From NCBI GenBank assembly GCA_028673005.1, contig CM054113.1, positions 209,799,504 to 209,863,503 on the forward strand: 64,000 nucleotides of DNA, in the 5' to 3' direction. The stretch is from Tanypteryx hageni (Eukaryota > Arthropoda > Insecta > Odonata > Petaluridae). Made by a program: the position numbers and the translations under genes. The notes beneath the pieces were generated by a model. It did not search any database. It was not told the origin of the DNA and saw only the letters and a program-made list of their open reading frames with translations. Positions 61,201 through 64,000 of this stretch are shown piece after piece. Numbering within the stretch: position 1 is the first letter of the stretch; the number at the start of each line of letters is the position of its first letter.

Positions 61201-63624
61201 TGTGTGGCTATATAGTTAATATAGGACTTAATCTCTTTAGTTATAACTTGACATTTGGCATGCAGTCAGAGTACAGATACATGCAGTTTGTTTGTGCAGA
61301 CGACCTTAAATAGAAAAACTACAGAGGAAAGAGAAATCAAAATAACTTCCAAACCGAAAGCAACACTGCCAAAATGTCTCCTCCGATATAATTTTTGCAA
61401 TGTGTGACCAAACTAATGATGTCTTGGCATACAGCAAAATTGGGCATCTTTCTCTCAGGTCTCTGGTGTTCCTCTTTGTGATTGCCAGGAAAAGCTGAAA
61501 CATTAATAACCCTGTTGTCAATAACAGCAATATTTCTCTTACTTTTTATTTGTTGCAATGATTATGTAATGCTTTTATGTGCCACATAATGTACATTGAA
61601 GGGGTGGTGGTGGTAGAGTGGTTAAAGCATTGGCCTTCCATGCAGTGGCCCCAAGTTCTAATCCAGCAGAGGTCAGATTTTTTCAACCTGGGATCGTCCC
61701 ATTTCCTATTTGTGTGATATTGAATGGATGTTGAGCTTTGGTGTTCTTCATAAAGAGTATGCTAAAGGCGGCACTGGGTTTTACTCCTCCCTTGTGTATG
61801 TGTTCATTGTGGAAGGAGTTAGACTATAATAATCCAAGAGGTTGATTAGCTCTAAATACAAACCAACCAACTGATGTACTTTAACCATGAGAACCATTTA
61901 GTGGTATACTATTGAAATCAATAATTCTCTCACATTTTAGACTTTTCCAAGTTTTTCCCCTCGCATATAAGCTGCATATTCATTTTGTAAGTATGAAATT
62001 TGGAAAAACAAGTGCAGCTTATGTGCAATTAAATATGGCAATTAATTCACATTGTTATACGAATAAATGTTCTTCTAGGGGCTGGTGTTATTGAGAATAC
62101 AATTACATTTTAATTTCTAAGATATTTGTATCATATGTACCACCTTCTCGCATAGTGCTCCTAATGTGTTTTGAAAACCCACATGTTATTCAAACCAGCA
62201 CTTTGAGAATAATCTTTTTCCAATGTTATAATGAGGGGTTAGGTTTCTGGCGGACTTCGAGAAAGCCTATTTCAACCAAAAATATTTCATAAAAGGACGG
62301 TGATAGAATAAAAATGAAAGAAATAACTATTCTTAACATAATGTAATATATACGACTTTTTGAAAAAGACAGGAATCTCTCAACATCACCATGTGCTATA
62401 TCCATCCATAAATCCATTGGCACACTGTTTAGTCGAGAAGCACTTCATTGTAATGTTACCACCAACAGGAAAAATATTTAGACAAGAATGAAAATGTGGG
62501 GGTATAGTGATTAGGGTGCTGGCTGCTGCTCAAAAGGGCAGCAGGCACAAATCCTGTGAAAGTAGGATCTTTTCCAAGGTCGCCTGGCCCCCTGTTTGTG
62601 TGGTTTGAGGAGACTGTGCAAAGTTAGTTTTCCGTCCTTCGGAAGGGACATTAAGCCGTTGGCCCCCTTGGTGCTCTTCGTAAAGAGTAAGCTAATGCCG
62701 GCACCATGCTTCCTTCCTCCCTTGTGAGTGTGGTCGGTGTGGAATGAGCTATGGCTGTAATAATCCAAGAAGTTGATTAGCCAAAAATACACACAATGAA
62801 GATGTGCAGTGTGCTTAGCTAAAGGAAAGAGGGAACACACGATATATTGGTGACCTGAGTGTGATGCAGGCTTATGCTTAGAAGAATGTTTTAAAAGTTG
62901 ACATGAAACTACATTTTTAGACATCCATTGTAATGGGAAGAGTGAACTTGGGTCAAAACACCAACTATATCATAAGTAAAATTTTTTTATATGTATTGAA
63001 AATTACTCCATAATCTACCAAATTATGATATTTAATATGTATTTAATGTAGGTATAAAATATTACTTGAAAACTAGTGTGCACTGCGATTTTTGCCATAC
63101 TACGGCGAATTTGACGAAAAGCTCTTCTGTACCACGGGAAACCTGTTTACACACACCCCTACTTGTGACATTAAAATTGTATTGAAAGGAAAGGAAATTA
63201 GTTCTTTCCAGAACTACTTGTTTTACATTGTAGATATAGTTTTACAAAAACCATGGGGTCTGTGCTCACTAGTAAATTCTGACAATATTTTATTAAACCT
63301 TGATGGAAAATGGATCACCAGAAATATGAGAAAATTTGTTAATATTCACTTAATAAAATTCTTGCTAATATTGTTATCAAGTCTAATATCATAGCATTTT
63401 TTCCTACAATTCCATTTTTTACCTCACAAGATGATGATACCAAATGGGAAACTGGATTCTTTGATGATGGTTCATTTGATGAAATCATGCAGCCATGGGC
63501 GCAGACTGTTGTGTGTGGACGTGCCCGTCTTGGTGGCATCCCAGTGGGTGTGATTGCCGTGGAGACAAGAACTGTTGAACTTAATCTCCCAGCTGATCCT
63601 GCTAACCTTGACTCTGAGGCCAAG
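16583..63624 (+). CDS. ACC: Acetyl-CoA carboxylase, 32 exons, 3'-partial at window edge
   Basis: Multidomain biotin enzyme that carboxylates acetyl-CoA to malonyl-CoA with ATP and bicarbonate, the committed step of cytosolic fatty-acid synthesis. Exons: 16583-16911, 24193-24307, 24390-24519, 24699-24817, 24957-25137, 25506-25708, 25914-26123, 26608-26778, 27638-27800, 31737-31899, 33169-33423, 33570-33736, 33929-34140, 36198-36468, 37379-37622, 37741-37910, 38019-38107, 38552-38701, 38962-39165, 41176-41294, 41708-42068, 44058-44435, 49575-49811, 53285-53488, 54234-54435, 56031-56131, 57229-57498, 57587-57707, 57924-58132, 58327-58470, 60583-60703, 63431-63624. The sum is 6,207 bp (2,069 codons) with no frameshift or stop. 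Intron 3 uses a GC donor; the others are GT-AG. Family members have about 2,300-2,450 aa, so the end of the carboxyltransferase lies beyond the window. The start could be the ATG at 16,583 or at 16,694. Confidence 0.98.
20942..21171. mobile_element. hAT-like MITE in ACC intron 1
   Basis: The left end reads CAGGGCCGGCTCAAAGTA and then AGGCGCCCTAGGCAA. Near the right end GGCGCCCTAGGCAATTGCC is present, and the terminus in reverse complement starts CAGGTATAGGC. GGCGCCC motifs near both ends are typical of a widespread hAT MITE type. The ends are asymmetric and the 8 bp target duplication is not clear. No coding capacity. Confidence 0.55.
22310..22470. repeat. Inverted repeat of about 50 bp arms in ACC intron 1
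   Basis: CAGAAAGTGAAAATTG and GGGAATATAAAAGTTG on the left have reverse complements on the right, between about 22,415 and 22,460 (CAACTTTTGTATTCCC and AACTTTCTGAAA). AT-rich similarity weakly continues outward. It is probably a small MITE. No target duplication was identified. Confidence 0.5.
24193..33736 (+). CDS. ACC: ACC exons 2-12: biotin carboxylase domain and linker
   Basis: Residues from about 110 to 735. The ATP-grasp biotin carboxylase carboxylates the biotin of the carrier domain. It opens with [16 protein letters not shown] and [17 protein letters not shown] (exons 2-3) and continues through HYVPVPGG (exon 4) and [17 protein letters not shown] (exon 5). The ATP-binding glycine-rich loop ASEGGGGKG is residues 335-343 in exon 6. 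[17 protein letters not shown] (exon 7) and [17 protein letters not shown] (exon 8) hold catalytic and metal-binding residues. [20 protein letters not shown] (exon 10) and [15 protein letters not shown] (exon 11) close the domain. No key residue appears to be missing. Introns 8 and 9 carry the palindrome and the retroelements. Confidence 0.97.
24520..24698 (+). other. GC-AG intron 3 of ACC
   Basis: The donor is AAAG|GCAATT, with the GC at 24,520-24,521. The acceptor is TATAG|CTAATG. Exon 3 must end with one base of the codon for Ala in [15 protein letters not shown]. The only nearby GT donor (24,528-24,529) would break the frame when joined to exon 4. Confidence 0.85.
27251..27465. repeat. 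Near-perfect 215 bp palindrome in ACC intron 8
   Basis: The left arm 27,251-27,353 and right arm 27,363-27,465 (103 bp each) are reverse complements with only a few mismatches. They are separated by a 9 bp loop, ACGAGGACT. The transcript would form a stable long hairpin. The right arm reading GAGGATGCCCACATAGTGGG resembles segments found next to Penelope-like elements, and the Penelope-like remnant lies 460 bp downstream in the next intron. No ORF crosses it. Confidence 0.9.
27923..28250 (-). mobile_element. Penelope-like element 3' remnant
   Basis: On the minus strand an ORF (28,055-28,249) encodes [20 protein letters not shown] followed by DTGF and AWKP. This resembles the sequence after the GIY-YIG endonuclease in Penelope-like retroelements (EAIEI...NRD.G..L...W.P). 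It continues beyond a stop into a region with DDDD and the ACGTCGGCAGAGATCATCG type of sequence seen at ends of such elements. Reverse transcriptase is absent. The RTE-like LINE begins directly at its other edge, so the remnant was probably interrupted by that insertion. Confidence 0.5.
28263..30354 (+). mobile_element. RTE-like LINE, 5'-truncated and inactivated, in ACC intron 9
   Basis: The reverse transcriptase is recognised by [20 protein letters not shown] and the catalytic YADD at 29,577-29,588. The coding sequence runs 28,267-28,968 in one frame and then shifts to 28,923-29,957. It is broken by TGA at 29,304-29,306 (AFD*V, most simply an old CGA arginine codon) and TAG at 29,955-29,957, with another frameshift near 30,140. 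No endonuclease domain precedes it. The 3' end is AAGCATGATGATGATGATGATG, a GAT-type tail. The 2,488-2,865 fragment is a second copy of the same family. Assignment to the RTE clade is by motif style only. Confidence 0.85.
30355..31736 (+). other. Remainder of ACC intron 9
   Basis: AT-rich sequence between the LINE tail and exon 10. The ORF at 30,727-30,987 has no recognisable family and ordinary AT-rich composition. I see no further element. Confidence 0.4.
31900..33168 (+). other. ACC intron 10
   Basis: Apart from the transposase fragment at 32,390-32,535 I recognise nothing in this 1.27 kb intron. Confidence 0.45.
32390..32535 (+). pseudogene. Pogo-type transposase fragment in ACC intron 10
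   Basis: Translation gives [14 protein letters not shown], then a stop, then [17 protein letters not shown]. This matches the segment after the first catalytic aspartate in pogo/POGK-type transposases and resembles the corresponding part of the element at 49,845-51,736 (NEKGAK..., [15 protein letters not shown]). An A-run and TGA at 32,456-32,458 break it. No terminal repeats were found, so it is a fragment. Confidence 0.6.
33929..36468 (+). CDS. ACC: ACC exons 13-14: biotin carboxyl carrier domain
   Basis: The carrier domain swings biotin between the two active sites. Exon 13 encodes [14 protein letters not shown] and ends GQAYAEIE at 34,140. Exon 14 opens VMKMVMTLT. The biotinylated lysine of the VMKM motif is codon AAA at 36,204-36,206 (residue 809, counting from the first ATG). 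Insect and vertebrate ACC share V-M-K-M here, unlike the A-M-K-M of most biotin enzymes. The motif directly follows an intron of 2.06 kb that is occupied mostly by a DNA transposon of 1.78 kb. Confidence 0.97.
34259..36035. mobile_element. 1.78 kb TA-flanked non-autonomous element filling ACC intron 13
   Basis: The ends are CCGCATATGTTGGTGTATAA and, in reverse complement, CTGTATATGCCAGCATATAA. Each is followed by GTCGACCT. TA flanks it at 34,257-34,258 and 36,036-36,037. A second GTATAAGTCGACC motif lies 40-60 bp inside each end, giving paired subterminal motifs. The interior is AT-rich with repeated AACAGAAAAT/AAAACCTA units and no recognisable transposase. It occupies 86% of the intron. Confidence 0.75.
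36514..37112. mobile_element. 599 bp hAT-like MITE in ACC intron 14
   Basis: The ends are TAGGGATGGGACGGTTCC and, in reverse complement, TAGGAATGGGACGATTGG. Subterminal GGTTC/GGTTCTCGG repeats are dense on both sides. The flanking 8 bp are GTCTTTTT and GTGTTTTA (6 of 8 identical), consistent with a hAT-type target duplication. No transposase is present. Confidence 0.7.
37379..56131 (+). CDS. ACC: ACC exons 15-26: central region
   Basis: Residues from about 897 to 1,716. The central region is structural and regulatory and has no known catalysis of its own. Recognised blocks are [15 protein letters not shown] and [16 protein letters not shown] (exon 15), [17 protein letters not shown] (exon 16), [17 protein letters not shown] (exon 18), [20 protein letters not shown] (exon 19), [12 protein letters not shown] (exon 20), [11 protein letters not shown] (exon 21), [20 protein letters not shown] (exon 22), [20 protein letters not shown] (exon 23), [17 protein letters not shown] (exon 24) and [14 protein letters not shown] (exon 25). 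Exon 20-21 joins HPNR to HPHNR, a small local duplication-like sequence that deserves transcript confirmation. This stretch hosts both minisatellites and three pogo-class insertions. Confidence 0.96.
39890..40860. repeat. Degenerate tandem repeats in ACC intron 19
   Basis: Several copies alternate two modules. One is AATTTGGAAGGAATTG with CGATTT following, near 40,028, 40,368 and 40,660. The other is GGGTGCCACAAT or GGGCTACCACAATATAA, near 39,990, 40,325, 40,615 and 40,765. The period is about 150-330 bp. The copies are diverged. The last module, TGATGAAAAGCACTTCTGTA with TGTACAGCCCTACTTGT, recurs at 63,100-63,170 in intron 31. Confidence 0.65.
40234..40282. repeat. (TA)n microsatellite
   Basis: About 24 uninterrupted TA units lie inside the intron 19 tandem array. 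The long Ile-Tyr runs read by ORFs on both strands here are artefacts. Confidence 0.95.
42262..43900. repeat. CT-rich minisatellite, about 1.64 kb, in ACC intron 21
   Basis: Tandem units of 14-16 bp occur in blocks of variants: TCTCTCGCCGGCCC, then TCTCTCGCCGTACC, then mainly TCTCTCGCCATCCC (about 42,470-43,265), with a block of TCTCACCATCCATCCC near 42,890-42,950. From about 43,290 it becomes CTCCCCCACCCC and then CTCTCCCTCTATCTCCCCC. All of it is pyrimidine-rich on the ACC sense strand. The very long ORFs across it, up to 509 codons, arise only because the repeat lacks stop codons. Confidence 0.97.
44805..46274. mobile_element. Tigger-like non-autonomous element in ACC intron 22
   Basis: The ends are TGCAGTAAACCCCCGTATTT and, in reverse complement, TGCAGTAAAACCCCTTTATT. 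This resembles the CAGTAAAACCYCGWTTTA type of Tigger terminus. The interior duplicates a segment with GTAAAACCCTGTATTTAC and CCTGCTATTCACGTCATTTT. A second, CCGTATT-ended element with a pogo-type ORF begins inside it at 45,439. No own transposase was recognised. Confidence 0.6.
45439..46018 (+). pseudogene. Nested pogo-type element fragment with N-terminal DNA-binding ORF
   Basis: It begins after TA with CCGTATTGTCCCTAATATAA, the same terminal type as the element at 8,147. The ORF at 45,783-46,019 (78 aa) contains [17 protein letters not shown] followed by ASKKYDV. That is the helix-turn-helix pattern of POGK/jerky-type transposases, and it parallels [19 protein letters not shown] at about 51,110-51,175. 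No catalytic domain and no matching right terminus were found, so it is truncated. Confidence 0.5.
47103..49502 (-). mobile_element. Tigger/pogo element, 2.4 kb, both ends and TA duplications intact
   Basis: The inverted ends are CAGTCAAAACTCGGATATAA and CAGTCAAACTCGTTTATAAC, each followed by CGAGC-type sequence. TA flanks lie at 47,101-47,102 and 49,503-49,504. It carries a transposase on the minus strand (next entry), plus about 0.6 kb of GC-rich DNA near the right end (about 48,960-49,260). It sits in ACC intron 22, antisense to the host gene. Confidence 0.85.
47487..48879 (-). pseudogene. Tigger-type transposase, nearly full length, frameshifted
   Basis: From the N-terminus, 48,879-48,658 encodes the CENP-B/psq-type helix-turn-helix ([17 protein letters not shown]). 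48,713-48,186 encodes the CENPB-type DNA-binding domain ([11 protein letters not shown]) and the first catalytic Asp in [10 protein letters not shown]. The second Asp lies in [10 protein letters not shown] (about 48,045-48,075), out of frame with the preceding ORF. The third Asp is in [14 protein letters not shown] within 48,035-47,487, which ends in an acidic tail. At least two frame breaks (near 48,700 and between 48,190 and 48,110) make it inactive as read here. It resembles the TIGD class. Confidence 0.85.
49845..51736 (-). mobile_element. POGK-type pogo element with CCGTATT termini, 1.9 kb
   Basis: The ends are CCGTATTTACCCAAAAGGAA and CCATATTTACCCGAAAGGAA, each continuing GACR. TA flanks lie at 49,843-49,844 and 51,737-51,738. 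A subterminal TTTAAGACGACCCC follows the left end. This is the only CCGTATT-ended element in the window with a near-complete transposase. It starts 33 bp after ACC exon 23 and is antisense to ACC. Confidence 0.8.
50045..51175 (-). pseudogene. POGK-type transposase in four broken pieces
   Basis: 51,175-50,936 encodes the helix-turn-helix ([10 protein letters not shown]...[12 protein letters not shown]) and the start of the CENPB-type domain ([15 protein letters not shown]). 50,880-50,644 carries the first Asp in [12 protein letters not shown]. 50,608-50,369 carries LQPYVILK and the second Asp in [13 protein letters not shown]. 50,347-50,045 carries [20 protein letters not shown] with the third Asp. 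Stops and frameshifts separate the pieces. The PGG(M/L)TS(Q)(I/L)Q(V/P)LD pattern is the hallmark of the pogo group that gave rise to POGK. Confidence 0.8.
51896..51965. mobile_element. 70 bp hAT-like mini-element with perfect 8 bp target duplication
   Basis: The ends are CAGTGGTTCTTGACC and, in reverse complement, CAGCAGTTCCCAACTTGG. The flanking octamer CTCTATCT is identical at 51,888-51,895 and 51,966-51,973. Only the terminal sequences survive. Confidence 0.75.
52086..52174. mobile_element. Second short hAT-like element or composite
   Basis: The left end CAGTTGGGTCCC follows TACTATCT. The right end, in reverse complement, is CAGTGGTTCCCATCATGG and is followed by CTCTATCT. An inner AGTGGTCTTCCCAACC also fits a hAT terminus. 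The right-flank octamer is identical to the one at 51,966, so this may be a duplicated or nested copy of the neighbouring mini-element. Confidence 0.5.
52192..52925. repeat. CT/C-run minisatellite, about 0.73 kb, in ACC intron 23
   Basis: Irregular tandem CTCTCCCCCC units with CTCTCTCTCCTCCCTC variants make an almost pure pyrimidine tract on the ACC sense strand. The ORFs of 254-296 codons across it in several frames on both strands are artefacts of stop-free repeats. The array starts right after the hAT-like copies, whose flanking CTCTATCT may have seeded it. Confidence 0.97.
52972..53284 (+). other. 3' end of ACC intron 23
   Basis: AT-rich, nothing recognised. GCTGCAACGGACATCCTAG near 53,076 looks like the edge of a dispersed repeat but cannot be assigned. 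Confidence 0.35.
54605..55168. mobile_element. Foldback element with arms of about 235-260 bp in ACC intron 25
   Basis: The left arm (about 54,605-54,868) and right arm (about 54,934-55,168) are reverse complements over most of their length, with a 65 bp loop. Shared landmarks are CAATAACTGG, CACGACAG, GGAACTCGGTTGGAC, TTTGAACATGAAGGAAC, AAGTGTTTTTGGTTCC and CTTAATATATATCA. The left arm has a run of Cs near 54,825. No ORF is credible. Similarity to 8,650-8,720 suggests a family. Confidence 0.85.
56165..56438. mobile_element. hAT-like MITE in ACC intron 26
   Basis: The ends are CACTGGTTCGCAAACTGGG and, in reverse complement, CAGTGGTTCCCAAACTTTT. The flanking octamers are ATGTAGAG and CTGTAGGG (6 of 8 identical). 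It is 274 bp with no coding capacity. It lies 33 bp after ACC exon 26. Confidence 0.7.
56673..57022. mobile_element. Tigger-like MITE in ACC intron 26
   Basis: The ends are CAGTAAAAGTCCTTTATAGT and, in reverse complement, CAGCGAAAGCCTATCATAAT. TA flanks lie at 56,671-56,672 and 57,023-57,024. It is 350 bp long and non-coding. The CAGTAAAA...TATA ends are of the pogo/Tigger class. Confidence 0.65.
57229..63624 (+). CDS. ACC: ACC exons 27-32: carboxyltransferase domain, N-terminal part
   Basis: Residues from about 1,717 to 2,069. The carboxyltransferase transfers CO2 from carboxybiotin to acetyl-CoA. Blocks seen are [20 protein letters not shown] and [12 protein letters not shown] (exon 27), [17 protein letters not shown] (exon 28), [20 protein letters not shown] and [18 protein letters not shown] (exon 29), [19 protein letters not shown] (exon 30), [11 protein letters not shown] (exon 31), and [20 protein letters not shown] with [12 protein letters not shown] (exon 32). 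The last exon ends at 63,624 with a GT donor (GTATAT). The C-terminal half of the domain (FANWRGFSGG onward in the family) is outside the window. Confidence 0.97.
58738..60195. mobile_element. Long-TIR DNA element (about 190-210 bp arms) in ACC intron 30
   Basis: Left arm about 58,738-58,923, right arm about 59,988-60,195. Shared landmarks are AATAAGGAGACC, TGGGTTCGAGA, GCATCGAAAATATGCAAAA, AGGCTTCATTGT and AATTGTTGCTAAGAA followed by GGGAATGGCTGA. The interior of about 1.06 kb is AT-rich without a recognisable transposase. The target duplication is not clear. Long arms suggest a MULE-like or foldback-type element, but the superfamily is undecided. Confidence 0.8.
60704..61600 (+). other. 5' part of ACC intron 31
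   Basis: AT-rich. No exon or element recognised. The minus-strand ORFs near 61,306-61,558 match nothing I know. Confidence 0.4.
61601..61871 (+). mobile_element. tRNA-derived SINE, copy 3, in ACC intron 31
   Basis: The head reads GGTGGTGGTAGAGTGGTTAAA, then AGTTCTAATCC (box B-like). The centre is diverged. The tail reads GTGTTCTTCATAAAGAGTATGCTAAAGGCGGCACTGGG and ends AATAATCCAAGAGGTTGATTAGC with AACC repeats. It shares its 3' tail with the copy at 62,496-62,795. Confidence 0.65.
62496..62795 (+). mobile_element. tRNA-derived SINE, copy 2, fullest copy, in ACC intron 31
   Basis: The head reads GGGGGTATAGTGATTAGGGTG, then GGCACAAATCC. The centre is CCTTCGGAAGGGACATTAAGCCGTTGG and the tail GTGCTCTTCGTAAAGAGTAAGCTAATGCCGGCACC, ending AATAATCCAAGAAGTTGATTAGCC. 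It shares the head and centre with 2,921-3,112 and the tail with 61,601-61,871, so it serves as the reference for the family here. Confidence 0.7.
63065..63175 (+). repeat. Module shared with the intron 19 array
   Basis: GGCGAATTTGACGAAAAGCTC with CTTCTGTACCACGGGAAA and CACCCCTACTTGTGAC parallels GCGAATATGATGAAAAGCACTTCTGTATCGGGAAAACAG and GCCCTACTTGT near 40,810-40,868. It marks a dispersed repeat end. The ORF at 63,092-63,394 is incidental. Confidence 0.55.
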
Positions 63625-64000
63625 GTATATCCATCTGAATAGCGCAATAATTTTATTGAACAAATGAGGGAAAATGTGACTATTAATGAAGTGATTTTAT
63701 GGCTCATCTTTATATTTGTATTAATTATATGAACTAAAATATAATTTTTTTGAGTGAAAGTTTTTTGTATCATGCCTCATTCAGGATTATTATCCTTTTC
63801 GGTAAATGCAGTAATTCTTAAGTATGTGTGAATTGCATTTAATTTTAATTAAGTCATGGTGAAAGGAATGTTAACTAAACTCTTTGATTTTTTGTACGTT
63901 TTCATATTACAGTGAAGCCTTGTTAGTTTGAAGTTGAAGGACCAAAAAATGACTTTTACAAATTATTCAGTTTCAAAATATCTTAACTGTGAAAAATATA
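63625..64000 (+). other. Start of ACC intron 32, runs off the window
   Basis: AT-rich intron sequence after the exon 32 donor. From about 63,911 the sequence CAGTGAAGCCTTGTTAGTTTGAAG resembles the start of another Tigger-type terminus, but the other end is outside the window. Confidence 0.4.

Noticed and set aside
62511..62924. 137-codon minus-strand ORF
   Set aside because: It overlaps a SINE copy and has no family resemblance.

Overview
This is a eukaryotic window, almost certainly from an arthropod and probably an insect. The DNA is AT-rich. Genes are split by GT-AG introns, and there is no operon layout. Three housekeeping genes can be reconstructed exon by exon, and every exon phase closes in each of them. 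The residues of the acetyl-CoA carboxylase resemble the insect (Drosophila-type) enzyme more than the vertebrate one as I remember them. The introns carry many DNA transposons, a little LINE and SINE material, and very long pyrimidine-rich tandem repeats. I cannot name the species.

Layout. 1-6,620 is mostly intergenic. It holds a 77 bp TA-flanked MITE, a threefold tandem repeat, a 5'-truncated RTE-like LINE tail, a tRNA-derived SINE, a tRNA-Gly-like pseudogene and one candidate terminal coding exon (5,010-5,087) of an unknown gene. 6,621-10,517 (minus) is a complete six-exon SLC10A7 orthologue of 339 aa. A 186 bp gap at 10,518-10,703 separates it from the divergent PSMD13/Rpn9 proteasome-lid gene (10,704-15,710 plus, seven exons, 383 aa), so the two probably share a promoter. 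From 16,583 to the window edge runs acetyl-CoA carboxylase (ACC) on the plus strand. 32 coding exons (2,069 codons) are present, covering the AMPK-site region, biotin carboxylase, biotin carrier, central region and the first part of the carboxyltransferase. Roughly the last 400 residues lie beyond 64,000.

The ACC introns hold most of the rest. Intron 1 (7.3 kb) is visibly CpG-rich. Later introns hold a 215 bp near-perfect palindrome, a Penelope-like remnant abutting an RTE-like LINE, two pogo/Tigger-class elements with recognisable but broken transposases plus fragments of a third type, several hAT-type MITEs with 8 bp target duplications, foldback elements with arms of about 190-260 bp, and two CT-rich minisatellites of about 1.65 and 0.74 kb. 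A noncanonical GC-AG intron (intron 3) is required to keep the ACC frame.

Functionally the three genes are independent: Golgi/membrane transport and calcium handling (SLC10A7), proteasome lid assembly (PSMD13), and the committed step of fatty-acid synthesis (ACC). I found no convincing new multi-gene system. The most interesting leads are the family of TA-flanked elements ending in CCGTATT-like termini, the foldback elements, the GC-AG intron and the candidate terminal exon near 5 kb.
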